This document shows positions 16,566 through 25,898 of a stretch of DNA of 64,000 nucleotides, piece by piece. Source of the stretch: an uncultured Lachnospiraceae bacterium (lineage in GTDB: Bacteria > Bacillota > Clostridia > Lachnospirales > Lachnospiraceae). Each line of letters begins with the position of its first letter. Within the stretch, counting starts at the first letter, position 1. Location: the NCBI GenBank assembly GCA_947631685.1, contig CANRMI010000003.1:62001-126000 (forward strand), in the 5' to 3' direction. A program made the translations under genes and the position numbers. The notes under the pieces are model-generated. The model made no database searches and was not told the origin of the DNA. It worked only from the letters and a program-made list of their open reading frames with translations.

Positions 16566-17261
16566 TCAGGAGGTCAGAAATTCTTTCAACAGTTCTTCCA
16601 GCTCCTTTTCCTCCGACCGGGAAAAGATCCGTTTTTCTTCCTCCTTTCCAGGCTCCTCCGGCTCCTTATGCACGGGCATCAGCTCGATCTTTCCCCGGCT
16701 CTCCCTGCGTGTTTCTTTGACGTTCTCTTCTTCCTGAAGATTTCCTTCTGCCAGCCGGCTCACCATATGGTTTTCCAGATAGTCCACCAGATTGATCTTT
16801 AAAATGCGGCGCCTCCCTTTTATGTCCGCCATGGCGGAAACCGCGAAATACAGGTACAGCCCCAGAAAACTTACTATGTAGAAAGGCAGGATATCCCCGA
16901 TGCTGCGTCCTATCAGGATACTTTTGCAGATGCCAACTCCGGCCATTACCACCGCTAAGAGCATCAGCTGCCCCGAAAGGTGGTATACGGTCAGATAGGA
17001 AAAAGGCCCGACTTTTAACCGGTTGATAAACTTGTCCACAAAAATGGGAATGTTGGATACCCGGTTATTGAGCTGGTAGCAGTTGGCAAATTTCATTTTG
17101 CACTGTTTTAAGGCTTTGTTTTTGGTAGCAGACATATTATCCGCTTCCTTTATCATATTCTGATATAGGATCCCTATGATGACTCTGCCGATGATACTGC
17201 ACAGTAAAAGGGAAAACATCAGAATCGTGATCAGTTTTTCTTCATAAAATATTTGAAACAT
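16566..17261 (-). CDS. Membrane protein of unknown function
   Basis: I do not recognise a named family. About 231 residues contain one N-terminal membrane helix (residues 10-30), a basic cytosolic loop with several cysteines ('KQCKMKFANCYQL'), two further helices between about residues 95 and 150 ('LLAVVMAGVGICKSILI', 'PFYIVSFLGLYLYFAVSAMA') and a highly charged Glu/Lys/Arg tail of 80 residues that is probably disordered or coiled. AAGGAGG five to six bases before ATG 17261 fixes the start. It is upstream of pgi on the same strand but separated by the pgi promoter, and is transcribed away from the TSCPD gene. Confidence 0.65.
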   Translation of the reverse strand: MFQIFYEEKLITILMFSLLLCSIIGRVIIGILYQNMIKEADNMSATKNKALKQCKMKFANCYQLNNRVSNIPIFVDKFINRLKVGPFSYLTVYHLSGQLMLLAVVMAGVGICKSILIGRSIGDILPFYIVSFLGLYLYFAVSAMADIKGRRRILKINLVDYLENHMVSRLAEGNLQEEENVKETRRESRGKIELMPVHKEPEEPGKEEEKRIFSRSEEKELEELLKEFLTS

Positions 17262-17434
17262 AGGCGCCTCCTTTTCGCGTAATGCTTTTGTTTCCATTTC
17301 AGCTACCTTTATTATAAATGTCCCTCTTTTTTGAAACAATAGAATACAAACGGGATTTCGTCGATAAATTCCGTTGTTTTTCCCCATGAAAAAACAGATT
17401 TTTCCCAAAAGTTAGGGAAATCTGCCCAAGGCAC

Positions 17435-17463
17435 TGGAATCCGGCCGCCGTTTCTGTTATAAT
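17435..17463 (+). promoter_or_regulatory. Extended -10 promoter of the TSCPD-murG-mutS2 operon
   Basis: TATAAT (17458-17463) is preceded by TG at the extended -10 position; the -35 (TGGAAT, 17435-17440) is weak. The leader then contains AAACAG and CTGTTT arms around a GCGTATACGC palindrome before AGAGGAGG. Confidence 0.6.
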
Positions 17464-17524
17464 CCTACTTTAGAAACAGTTTCATAGATCACTGCGCGTA
17501 TACGCTGTTTAGAGGAGGTAAATT

Positions 17525-17761
17525 ATGAGGTATCAGACATCCGGAACCTGTTCCACCGCCATCGACATAGAAGTAACGGACGGCGTTATTGAATCCGTTT
17601 CCTTTTTGGGCGGCTGCAACGGAAATCTGCAGGGTATCAGCAAGCTGGTAGCCGGCATGAAAGTAGAGGACGCTATCGCAAGATTAAAAGGTATCAAATG
17701 TGGTTTTAAATCCACTTCCTGCCCCGACCAGCTGGCCAGAGCACTGGAATCTTTAAAATAA
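17525..17761 (+). CDS. TSCPD-domain protein (TIGR03905 type)
   Basis: This 78-residue protein corresponds to the TSCPD domain found at the C-terminus of B12-dependent ribonucleotide reductase and as free-standing proteins in Clostridia. The motif 'STSCPDQLARAL' gives the domain its name, and 'GTCSTAID' plus 'GGCNGNLQG' complete four conserved cysteines (near residues 9, 31, 60 and 66) that probably bind metal. AGAGGAGG precedes the ATG. Its role is unknown. It is the first gene of the murG-mutS2 transcript, 18 bases before murG. Confidence 0.88.
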   Translation: MRYQTSGTCSTAIDIEVTDGVIESVSFLGGCNGNLQGISKLVAGMKVEDAIARLKGIKCGFKSTSCPDQLARALESLK

Positions 17762-17779
17762 GTTTTCGGGAGGCTCTTT

Positions 17780-18844
17780 ATGAAAAAGATCGTACTGACC
17801 GGCGGCGGCACTGCCGGGCACGTAACGCCGAATATCGCCCTGCTGCCTCATCTTAAGGCGGAGGGCTTTGAAGTGTTTTACATGGGTTCCTATGACGGTA
17901 TTGAGAAAAGACTGATCGGGGACTTCGACATTCCCTATACGGGCATCTCCACCGGAAAATTCAGGCGCTATCTGGATATTAAAAACCTGACCGATCCTTT
18001 CCGGGTGCTGAAAGGCTATTCGGAGGCAAAAAAGTACCTAAAGGAGCTGAAACCGGACGTGGTCTTTTCCAAAGGCGGTTTTGTCAGCGTACCTGTGGTA
18101 AGAGCCGCCGCCTCCTTGAAGATTCCTTGTATCATCCATGAATCGGATATGACGCCGGGCCTTGCCAACAAGCTCTGTATTCCCGTGGCCGCCAGGATCT
18201 GCTGCAATTTTCCGGAAACCCTCCAGAATCTGCCCGCTTCCAAAGCTGTGTTGACAGGTTCCCCCATCCGGGAGGAACTGACAAGCGGCAGCCGCCTGGA
18301 TGGTTTAAATCTCTGCGGCTTCTCCGCCAACCGGCCGGTTATCATGGTCATAGGCGGCAGCCAGGGCGCAGCCAGCGTCAATGAAGCGGTGCGCAAGGCC
18401 CTGCCTATGCTCTTACGGGATTTTCAAGTGGTACATCTCTGCGGCAGGGAAAAGTTAGACAACACTCTGCTCAACCTGGAGGGTTATAAGCAGTTTGAAT
18501 ATTTAAAGGGCGAGCTGAAAGATGTTTTCGCCATGGCGGACGTGGTAATTTCCCGCGCGGGAGCCAACGCCATCTGCGAGCTTCTGGCTCTTGCCAAACC
18601 CAACCTGCTGATTCCGCTGCCCGCCGCCAAGAGCAGGGGCGACCAGATCTTAAACGCCGGCTCCTTTGCTTCCCAGGGCTTCTCCATGACAGTGAGCGAG
18701 GAGGATCTGACACCGGAGCTTCTGGTGGAAAAGGTGCAGGAGCTGTACTGCTCCCGCCAAACCTATATCGAAGCCATGCGGCAGAGCCGGCAGTTAAATG
18801 CTATTGACACCATTATCGGGCTGATCAAAGAGGTCAGCGCCTGA
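17780..18844 (+). CDS. murG: UDP-GlcNAc:lipid I N-acetylglucosaminyltransferase
   Basis: MurG adds GlcNAc to lipid I to make lipid II on the inner face of the membrane. The 354 residues form a GT-B fold: 'VLTGGGTAGHVTPN' is the N-terminal glycine loop, 'FSKGGFVSVPVVRAA' and 'HESDMTPGLANKL' belong to the acceptor domain, 'MVIGGSQGAASVN' starts the donor domain, and 'VISRAGANAICELLA' with 'PLPAAKSRGDQ' binds UDP-GlcNAc. It is unusual only in position: it lies outside a division and cell-wall cluster, between a TSCPD gene and mutS2. GGGAGG precedes the start. Confidence 0.95.
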   Translation: MKKIVLTGGGTAGHVTPNIALLPHLKAEGFEVFYMGSYDGIEKRLIGDFDIPYTGISTGKFRRYLDIKNLTDPFRVLKGYSEAKKYLKELKPDVVFSKGGFVSVPVVRAAASLKIPCIIHESDMTPGLANKLCIPVAARICCNFPETLQNLPASKAVLTGSPIREELTSGSRLDGLNLCGFSANRPVIMVIGGSQGAASVNEAVRKALPMLLRDFQVVHLCGREKLDNTLLNLEGYKQFEYLKGELKDVFAMADVVISRAGANAICELLALAKPNLLIPLPAAKSRGDQILNAGSFASQGFSMTVSEEDLTPELLVEKVQELYCSRQTYIEAMRQSRQLNAIDTIIGLIKEVSA

Positions 18845-18861
18845 TCTTTACAGGAATGCCT

Positions 18862-21249
18862 ATGAATAAAAAAGTCTTACACACACTGGAATATGATAAA
18901 ATTACCGCCATGCTGGCGGACCTGGCCGACTCGGAACCGGGCAAACAGCTCTGCAGGGATCTCATGCCGGATACGGATATTCAGAAGATCCGCAGTGATC
19001 AGATCGAAACCGCGGACGCCCTCTCCCGGCTTTTTTCCGATAGCAGTATCTCTTTCGGAAGCAATCGGGATATGGGCCGCTCTTTCAAATCCCTGGAGGC
19101 GGGAAGCACTCTCTCCGCCGGGGAGCTTTTGCAGACTGCCTCTTTTTTAGAGAATGTAGCCAGAATCAAGCATTATGGACAAACGGAAAAAGACGAGGAA
19201 CTCAAGGACTCCCTGCAGCCCTATTTTGACAGTCTGACACCTATGTCACATGTTGCGGAGGAAATCCGGCGCTGCCTGCTGTCGGAGGAAGAGGTCGCCG
19301 ACGACGCCAGTCCCGGCTTAAAACAGATCCGCCGCAGCATCCGGCAGACCGGTGAAAAAATACATTCTCAGCTGACTTCCATGCTGAACGGTTCCTGCCG
19401 CGCCTACCTGCAGGACGCCGTCATCACCATGCGGGACAACCGCTACTGTGTTCCTGTCAAGGCGGAATACAAAGCCCAGGTTCCGGGCATGGTGCACGAC
19501 CAGTCGGCCACCGGCTCCACGTTCTTTATCGAGCCGGCCGCGGTAGTGGAATTAAACAACCGGCTGAAAGAGCTGGCGCTGGAGGAACAGCAGGAGATCG
19601 AAAAGATTTTGGCTTCTCTCTCCCAGGAGGCAGCTGCCCACACCGCGGAACTCTATGCGGATCAGAGGCTGATGACCTCCCTGGATTTTATCTTTGCCAA
19701 GGGCAGACTGGCCCTGGAGCAGAACGCCACCATGCCCGCCTTTAACCGCAAACATTACATTCACATCCGGAAAGGGCGCCACCCCCTATTGGAAAAGAAA
19801 AAGGTGGTTCCCATTGATATTTCCCTGGGACGTGAATTTGATCTGCTGATCATCACCGGGCCCAACACCGGCGGAAAAACGGTTTCCCTAAAGACCGTGG
19901 GCCTCTTTACGTTAATGGGACAGGCCGGTCTGCATATTCCGGCTCTGGACTGTTCCGAGCTCTCCGTCTTTGAAGAAGTCTATGCGGACATTGGGGACGA
20001 GCAGAGCATCGAGCAGAGTCTGTCCACCTTTTCTTCCCATATGACCTCTATTGTGACAATACTGTCATCTGCGAATGAAAACTCTCTCTGCCTGTTTGAC
20101 GAGCTGGGAGCGGGAACCGATCCCACGGAGGGCGCGGCCCTGGCCATTGCCATTTTAAATCATCTCCACAGCAGGGGGATCCGGACCATGGCCACCACCC
20201 ATTACAGTGAATTAAAGCTCTACGCCCTTTCCACCCCGTCAGTGGAAAATGCCAGCTGCGAATTTGATGTGGAGTCCTTAAAGCCCACCTACCGCCTGCT
20301 GATCGGCATTCCCGGCAAGAGCAACGCCTTTGCCATTTCTTCCCGGCTGGGACTGCCGGATTCCATTATCGAAGCGGCAAAGGAGCAGATCACCCAGGAG
20401 GATTCCAGCTTTGAGGACGTGATCGCGAATCTGGAAAACAGCAGGCGCACCATCGAAAAGGAGCAGCAGGAGCTGGCCGGATACAAGGAGCGGATCAAAA
20501 CTTTAGAGGGACAGCTGAAGGCCAAAAACGAAAAGCTGGACAGCGCCAGGGAGCGGATTCTGCGGGAAGCCCATGAGCAGGCCCGGGCCATCCTGCAGGA
20601 AGCCAAGGAGGCGGCCGACGAAGCCATCCGTGACTTTAACCGGGCGGATGAACATACGGACATACGGGATTTGGAGGAAAAGCGCAAAAAGCTTCGGGAT
20701 CGGATTGACGATAAAAACAGCCGGCTGGCATTGAAAACGCCCCCGGGAAGCGATTCCGGCCATAAGCCCATAAACCCCGGTGCCTTAAAAAAGGGCGATT
20801 CCGTCAAGATCGTTTCCATGGGGTTAAAGGGTATTGTCAGTACGCTTCCCGACGCCAAGGGCAACCTGTTTGTGCAGTGCGGCATCATGAGAACCAGCAC
20901 CAACATCCGGGATTTGGTTCTCTTACAGGATGAGGACGCCCAGACAGCCGCTGCCAAAAGCACCCGCCGCGACACCCTGGGCACAAAGCTTTCCAAAACC
21001 CTCACCATTTCTCCGGAAATCAATCTGTTAGGACTCACCAGGGATCAGGCCGTAGCCGTTCTGGACAAGTACTTAGACGACGCCTATCTGGCCCATCTGC
21101 CCAGCGTCCGCATCATACACGGGAAGGGCACCGGCGCTCTGCGCAGCGCGGTACACAGCCATGTACGGCGTCTGCCTTTTGTAAAAGATTACCGGCTGGG
21201 AGAATTTGGAGAAGGTGACGCCGGTGTCACTATTATAACATTCAAATAG
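18862..21249 (+). CDS. mutS2: MutS2 family ATPase with Smr nuclease domain
   Basis: MutS2 binds branched DNA or collided ribosomes and, unlike MutS, carries a C-terminal Smr domain. About 795 residues include a MutS core, Walker A 'GPNTGGKTVSLKTVGL' near residue 332, Walker B 'CLFDELGAGTDPTEGAALAIA', 'TTHYSELK', a long charged coiled coil (about 500-620), a KOW-like segment and the Smr domain ending 'RIIHGKGTGALR'. The usual LDLHG-type motif of the Smr domain reads INLLG here, so nuclease activity should not be assumed. I chose ATG 18862 because AGGA lies six bases upstream; ATG 18856 is also possible. It is 17 bases past murG. Confidence 0.94.
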   Translation: MNKKVLHTLEYDKITAMLADLADSEPGKQLCRDLMPDTDIQKIRSDQIETADALSRLFSDSSISFGSNRDMGRSFKSLEAGSTLSAGELLQTASFLENVARIKHYGQTEKDEELKDSLQPYFDSLTPMSHVAEEIRRCLLSEEEVADDASPGLKQIRRSIRQTGEKIHSQLTSMLNGSCRAYLQDAVITMRDNRYCVPVKAEYKAQVPGMVHDQSATGSTFFIEPAAVVELNNRLKELALEEQQEIEKILASLSQEAAAHTAELYADQRLMTSLDFIFAKGRLALEQNATMPAFNRKHYIHIRKGRHPLLEKKKVVPIDISLGREFDLLIITGPNTGGKTVSLKTVGLFTLMGQAGLHIPALDCSELSVFEEVYADIGDEQSIEQSLSTFSSHMTSIVTILSSANENSLCLFDELGAGTDPTEGAALAIAILNHLHSRGIRTMATTHYSELKLYALSTPSVENASCEFDVESLKPTYRLLIGIPGKSNAFAISSRLGLPDSIIEAAKEQITQEDSSFEDVIANLENSRRTIEKEQQELAGYKERIKTLEGQLKAKNEKLDSARERILREAHEQARAILQEAKEAADEAIRDFNRADEHTDIRDLEEKRKKLRDRIDDKNSRLALKTPPGSDSGHKPINPGALKKGDSVKIVSMGLKGIVSTLPDAKGNLFVQCGIMRTSTNIRDLVLLQDEDAQTAAAKSTRRDTLGTKLSKTLTISPEINLLGLTRDQAVAVLDKYLDDAYLAHLPSVRIIHGKGTGALRSAVHSHVRRLPFVKDYRLGEFGEGDAGVTIITFK

Positions 21250-21273
21250 ACGGGGACAGCCATTCCCCGGTAC

Positions 21274-21304
21274 AGGCCGTTTACGCGGCAGAATGAGAGG
21301 AAAC
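21274..21304 (+). promoter_or_regulatory. Conserved hairpin/Shine-Dalgarno leader element, copy A
   Basis: GGCCG-TTTAC-GCGGC can form a short hairpin, directly followed by AGAATGAGAGGAAAC and the ATG of the response regulator. The 17-mer GCGGCAGAATGAGAGGA recurs exactly before feoA (39137-39166, minus) and before the GH5 gene (54251-54280, minus). Confidence 0.85.
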
Positions 21305-22015
21305 ATGGTAAATAAGCAGAAAATCTTAATTGTGGACGACGATGAAAATATTGCGGAGCTGATCTCCCTCTACCTTATCAAAGAATGTTTTGAAACCATG
21401 ATCGTGGGAGACGGGGAATCCGCGCTCACTGCCGTGGACTCCTTTGCTCCCAACTTAATCCTGCTGGATCTGATGCTGCCCGGTATAGACGGCTATCAGG
21501 TCTGCAGGGAGGTCCGGGCCAAACAGCAGACGCCCATTATCATCCTTTCCGCCAAGGGGGAGGTCTTTGACAAGGTTCTGGCTCTGGAGCTGGGAGCCGA
21601 TGACTTCATGGAAAAGCCTTTCGATTCCAAAGAGCTTGTGGCCAGAGTCAAGGCCGTATTAAGGCGCTATAAGCCCGTAGTCTCTTCTCCCGAAAGCCAT
21701 CCTGACAAACGGGTGGAATATCCGGACCTCATTATCAACCAGACAAACTACTCTGTTATCTATATGGGAAAGACGGTGGAAATGCCCCCCAAAGAGCTGG
21801 AACTGCTCTATTTTCTGGCTTCCTCTCCCAACCACGTTTTTACCAGGGAGCAGCTTTTAGACCAGATCTGGGGATATGAATACATTGGAGATACCCGTAC
21901 CGTGGATGTACACATCAAGAGGCTGCGCGAGAAGATCAAGGACCATGCCTCCTGGAAGATTTCCACCATATGGGGTATCGGCTACAAGTTTGAAGTCAAA
22001 GGAAATCCGTCATGA
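21305..22015 (+). CDS. OmpR-family two-component response regulator
   Basis: The receiver domain has the acidic pair in 'ILIVDDDEN', phosphoacceptor D55 in 'LILLDLMLPG', and lysine in 'MEKPFD'. A linker leads to a winged-helix OmpR/PhoB DNA-binding domain ('TVEMPPKELELLYFLASSPNHVFTREQLLDQIWG', 'RTVDVHIKRLREKI', 'GIGYKFE'). ATG 21305 follows GAGAGG at a short four-base spacing; an in-frame ATG at 21293 would add MRGN and lies inside the repeated leader element. The kinase gene begins in the ATGA overlap at its end. OmpR-type proteins bind 11-bp direct repeats, and such an array occurs at 25781-25811. Confidence 0.94.
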   Translation: MVNKQKILIVDDDENIAELISLYLIKECFETMIVGDGESALTAVDSFAPNLILLDLMLPGIDGYQVCREVRAKQQTPIIILSAKGEVFDKVLALELGADDFMEKPFDSKELVARVKAVLRRYKPVVSSPESHPDKRVEYPDLIINQTNYSVIYMGKTVEMPPKELELLYFLASSPNHVFTREQLLDQIWGYEYIGDTRTVDVHIKRLREKIKDHASWKISTIWGIGYKFEVKGNPS

Positions 22016-23439
22016 GAAAAACCCTGTATCTGAAGTTCATACTGGCCTATGTGATATTCGGCATTTTCGGGTTTATTATCATCACTACTTTCGTTCCCAG
22101 CATGACGAGGGAACAGCTCACCCGGGAAAAAGCAGATGCCCTGTATTCCGAAGCCACTCTGATCGCCAATACCTACGCGTCGGGCCTCTACACCAACGAT
22201 ACTTCTCTGGAAACGGTAAAAGCGCAGCTGGATGCCCTTTCCCTCTATATGGAATCCAGCATCTGGATCATCAACCCGTCCGGAAGAATGGTGTTAAACA
22301 CGGACACGCCTTTAAACGTGGAAGAGGTGGTGGTAATTGAAGATTTTGATCCCACCGCCACTGCCGGCTCCTACTACAATGTGGGAGATTTTTTCGGCTG
22401 TTTTCAGGAAAATATGCTCAATGTCATGGCGCCGATCACTTCTTCCTATAAGATCAACGGGTATGTGGTCATTCACACCCCTATGGCCGACATTGAAAAA
22501 TCCTGCAACAGCCTGCTGACGATTTCCTACATCACACTGGGTATTTTGTTTCTGCTCTCTCTGATCATCCTGATCTTTTTTACGGAAATGGTGTATGTGC
22601 CCCTGCGCAAGATCACCTATGCTACGGAGCAGTACGCCTCCGGTAATATGCACTATGAATTTCAGGTAGAAAGTGAAGATGAGATTGGGTACCTGGCGGC
22701 CTGCCTGAATTACATGGCCAGCGAGATTGCCCGCTCGGAAGACGACCAGAAGAAATTTGTAGCCAATATTTCCCACGACTTCCGCTCTCCCCTGACCTCC
22801 ATTAAGGGCTATCTGGAGGCCATGCTGGACGGCACGATTCCCCAGGAGTTGCATGGCCGCTACCTGCAGATTGTATTAAACGAAACCGAGAGGCTGACCA
22901 AGCTGACCAACAGCCTGCTCACTTTGAACAACCTGAATACCAAGGGGCTTTTGCTGGACAAGACGGATTTTGACATCAACCAGGTAATACGGGCCACCGC
23001 CGCTTCCTTTGAAGGCACCTGCCGCAAAAAAATGCTGGCTATCGAGCTGATCCTGACAGGAGATACCATGTACGTAAACGCGGACATGGGAAAAATCCAG
23101 CAGGTGCTCTATAACCTGCTGGACAATGCCATAAAATTCAGCCACCACGATTCCGTCATCCGCATCGAAACCTCCATTAAGAAAAGCAAGCTTTTTGTTT
23201 CCGTCAAGGACAGCGGCATCGGGATCCCCAAGGAAGATCTGAAGCTGATCTGGGAGCGTTTCTACAAGTCCGACGCCTCCAGAGGAAAGGACAGAAAAGG
23301 GACTGGCCTGGGGCTTTCCATTGTAAAAGAGATCATCGCCTCCCACGGAGAGCATATCAACGTTATCAGCACAGAAGGCGTCGGCACCGAATTTATCTTC
23401 TCCCTGCCCTGTGCCAAGATAGAAGAAGACGAGGATTGA
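22012..23439 (+). CDS. Two-component sensor histidine kinase
   Basis: The 475 residues consist of an N-terminal membrane helix (about 8-30), an extracellular sensor region to about 165, a second helix ('LLTISYITLGILFLLSLIILIFFTEM'), a HAMP linker ('PLRKITYATEQYASGNM'), a HisKA helix with phospho-acceptor His near residue 255 in 'ANISHDFRSPLTSIKGY', and a catalytic domain with N box 'NLLDNAIKFS', G1 'VKDSGIGIP' and G2 'GTGLGLSIV'. It phosphorylates the co-encoded regulator, with which it overlaps by four bases. The signal is unknown. A large lipoprotein is encoded convergently just downstream. Confidence 0.94.
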   Translation: MRKTLYLKFILAYVIFGIFGFIIITTFVPSMTREQLTREKADALYSEATLIANTYASGLYTNDTSLETVKAQLDALSLYMESSIWIINPSGRMVLNTDTPLNVEEVVVIEDFDPTATAGSYYNVGDFFGCFQENMLNVMAPITSSYKINGYVVIHTPMADIEKSCNSLLTISYITLGILFLLSLIILIFFTEMVYVPLRKITYATEQYASGNMHYEFQVESEDEIGYLAACLNYMASEIARSEDDQKKFVANISHDFRSPLTSIKGYLEAMLDGTIPQELHGRYLQIVLNETERLTKLTNSLLTLNNLNTKGLLLDKTDFDINQVIRATAASFEGTCRKKMLAIELILTGDTMYVNADMGKIQQVLYNLLDNAIKFSHHDSVIRIETSIKKSKLFVSVKDSGIGIPKEDLKLIWERFYKSDASRGKDRKGTGLGLSIVKEIIASHGEHINVISTEGVGTEFIFSLPCAKIEEDED

Positions 23440-23488
23440 ACTTGTCCTATTTGAAAATAGCTTTGTGAAAATCCCTTTTGGATATGAC

Positions 23489-25729
23489 TCACTCCGCCAG
23501 ATACATCCGCAGCCCGCTCTGAATAGTGGAAATTGTCTGTTCCATGGTGGCGCTGCCGTTCAAATAGGCTGGCAGCGCTTCTCCGATCACCTTTTCTATC
23601 TGCTCATCCTCCACCCACTCCTTTTGAGCGCTTCTGCACATTTCTATCAGTCTTTCTCCGTTTTCCCGGCTTACGGGAAGAATTTCAAACTCGACCACAT
23701 CATCTCCTCCTCCGGAGATCATGGCGTATCCCGTATATTCCGACCTGTCTTTATCCAGCTGCTTTTCCAGCGCCTGCACGTTCACGGGAAACCCGTCCCT
23801 AAAATCGCTCTCCTGTACTTTTTCGGAAAGGGCAAATTCCAAAAACGCCCTAGCGGCTTCCATGGACGGTCCGTCATTTAAGATTGCCAGCTCTCCCGCC
23901 GGCTGGTAGGTGCCCTCAAAATTCTCAAAGCTGCTCTGGGTATCGGTCAGTATGGACAACGGCGTCATGGCATCCAGAAAGCCGTCCACTTGAAAAAAGG
24001 TTACCCCGTCCAAGAAGGAATAGTCCCACAGATAATAGGGTGTCACCTCTTCCGTAAACTGTTCCACCATACGGCTTTCCGCCGCGAATCTCCCCAAAAG
24101 CTCCAGCAGATTTTTCAGCGCTGCCTCATCCAGTTCTCCGTTTTTTACCAGATCCTCTACCGCAAAGGGTACAAAGACGGAAACAAGTTCCTCCACGGTC
24201 ATGGGGCCAAGGAGCTTTTCATCATATTGCTCCATTGCGGCGGCCAGTTTTTCCATATCCTGATACTGAGAAACATCCAAAACGGTGCTGCCCGACAAAT
24301 GCAGGGATATTCTCAATGGCACACTGTATACAGCGCCGTTTTCTTCCGTGTGGTTCGCCACGACATTTTCCAACAGAGTGCCGTTTTGCGACATTGGTGT
24401 CACAATATCGCTGATGTCCGCCAACAGCTTCTGCTCCGCAAAGGCTTCTCTGTCCAGTCCATCCAACAGGAGCAGATCCGGCTTATCTCCGGCCAGCAGC
24501 CTGGTATGAAGATTTTGGATCTCCGCTTTCACATCTGCCATAGGAAGTTCTTCACTGGAAATCCCTGTTTCCACTGTCACCTTAACCTCCGGATGCTCTC
24601 TTGTGTAAAGGGCGGCCGCGTGTTTAATCGTGGTATTGTCATACAGGCTGTATATGGTAAGCTCCGTTACGGGCAGCCGCACCAATTCGGCATCATAGGC
24701 ATATTCCGTCAGCATATATCCGTCCTCTGACTCAAACAGCGCGTAATACGTATCGGCTCCTGCCGCGGCAATCCCCATGCACCGCAGCGTTTCCAGGGAA
24801 AAGGCGCTGTAATTTCCCTCCAGCAGGCAACTCCACTCTCCCTCGGAAGAACAGGTAAACAGCCCGCCCCTGCCTCCACACAGCAGCGTGCCGTCGGAAA
24901 GCGGCACCAGATCGGGGCTGCCTCCTACTTCTTCACAGGAAAAAAGTTCCGGCGGCGCAGTCTTTCCCGACGCGTCCCGGGCATATGCCTCCACGCCCAG
25001 AAACTCTTCCTGCACTGTGATCGGTACCGTATAAAATCTGTCCCCGCTGCCATATATCTTTCCCGTATAGAGATCCTCCGAAAGAGGAAGCGTCTCCAGG
25101 CACTCTCCGGTCTCTCCGTCATAAACGCGGATAGTATCATAATAAATACCGGCAACACTGCCGTCTTCCAGAACAGTAATATCGTCAGGATACTCATAAT
25201 AATGCGCTCCCGGCACCTCTTCCCGCCAGTCCTGAGGCGTCATTTCCTCCGCGGCGGCACCGTCAGCGCTGCGGTACAAATATCCCCAGAGCGACTCTCC
25301 TTCTATGCCCGCGCAATAGAGATAGGAACTCCCGTTTTCAGACTCCACAATCTTACAGGGCAGTATCACTTCTTCCAATACAATGCCCTCCAGCCAGGCG
25401 GGGGTGTCCTCCGTAAATTCCTCTCCCCGGTAGACATAGCGGGCAAATCCTGTACCGTCTTCCTGTTCCTTTTTCGCGTAAAGGCACAGTTCTCCCCCGG
25501 CGGTACCTATCTGAAAAATATCTTCTTCGCTCAGCTCCTTAGGAAGGGAGATTTCCCTTTCCGCATATCCGCCCCTGGTTTCTTCTGACAGGGTTTCCCC
25601 TCCCGCGCCGGTTTGGAGATTTGGGGACAAACCGCCCTCCGCTCCGGTTCCGTCTCCTTTTTTATTTCCGCAGCCCGCGCCCGGTATCACAAGCACAGCC
25701 GCAAGCAGTAACAGCATAATTTTTTTCAT
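23489..25729 (-). CDS. Large lipoprotein: propeller-like N-half plus extracellular solute-binding C-half
   Basis: A signal peptide with lipobox GAGC anchors this 746-residue protein outside the cell. Residues 50-370 are rich in short beta strands and bladed motifs ('LYLYCAGIEGES', 'SDGTLLCGGRGGLF'), like a beta-propeller. From about 380 onward it resembles a family 1 sugar-binding protein ('TIYSLYDNTTIKHAAALYTREHPEVKV', 'LLAGDKPDLLLLDGLD', 'YSVPLRISLHLSG', 'ARAFLEFALSEKVQ'). No permease or ATPase is nearby, so it is more likely a sensor or capture protein than a transporter subunit. GGAGG precedes ATG 25729. Related fused lipoproteins occur in Lachnospiraceae, but I know no function for them. 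Confidence 0.7.
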   Translation of the reverse strand: MKKIMLLLLAAVLVIPGAGCGNKKGDGTGAEGGLSPNLQTGAGGETLSEETRGGYAEREISLPKELSEEDIFQIGTAGGELCLYAKKEQEDGTGFARYVYRGEEFTEDTPAWLEGIVLEEVILPCKIVESENGSSYLYCAGIEGESLWGYLYRSADGAAAEEMTPQDWREEVPGAHYYEYPDDITVLEDGSVAGIYYDTIRVYDGETGECLETLPLSEDLYTGKIYGSGDRFYTVPITVQEEFLGVEAYARDASGKTAPPELFSCEEVGGSPDLVPLSDGTLLCGGRGGLFTCSSEGEWSCLLEGNYSAFSLETLRCMGIAAAGADTYYALFESEDGYMLTEYAYDAELVRLPVTELTIYSLYDNTTIKHAAALYTREHPEVKVTVETGISSEELPMADVKAEIQNLHTRLLAGDKPDLLLLDGLDREAFAEQKLLADISDIVTPMSQNGTLLENVVANHTEENGAVYSVPLRISLHLSGSTVLDVSQYQDMEKLAAAMEQYDEKLLGPMTVEELVSVFVPFAVEDLVKNGELDEAALKNLLELLGRFAAESRMVEQFTEEVTPYYLWDYSFLDGVTFFQVDGFLDAMTPLSILTDTQSSFENFEGTYQPAGELAILNDGPSMEAARAFLEFALSEKVQESDFRDGFPVNVQALEKQLDKDRSEYTGYAMISGGGDDVVEFEILPVSRENGERLIEMCRSAQKEWVEDEQIEKVIGEALPAYLNGSATMEQTISTIQSGLRMYLAE

Positions 25730-25780
25730 TGTCAGCCTCCGTTGTGAGAATTTCTTTCAGCCCTATTATGTCCCGCCCCC

Positions 25781-25811
25781 TTTAAGATTGTTTTAGGAAG
25801 AATTTAAGATT
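25781..25811. promoter_or_regulatory. Three 11-bp direct repeats, likely OmpR-type regulator site
   Basis: TTTAAGATT (25781), TTTAGGAAG (25792) and TTTAAGATT (25803) start exactly 11 bases apart. This periodicity is typical of PhoB/OmpR-family operators. On the minus strand a CATAAT -10-like sequence follows about 17 bases later with no good -35, consistent with an activated promoter for the lipoprotein gene at 25729. Confidence 0.6.
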
Positions 25812-25898
25812 CCATAAATTTTCAGATTTTCCATAAATCCTGCTCTTTCCAACGTATCTTAATCGAAAAGAAAATACCGGAATATACAGGAGGTATGT

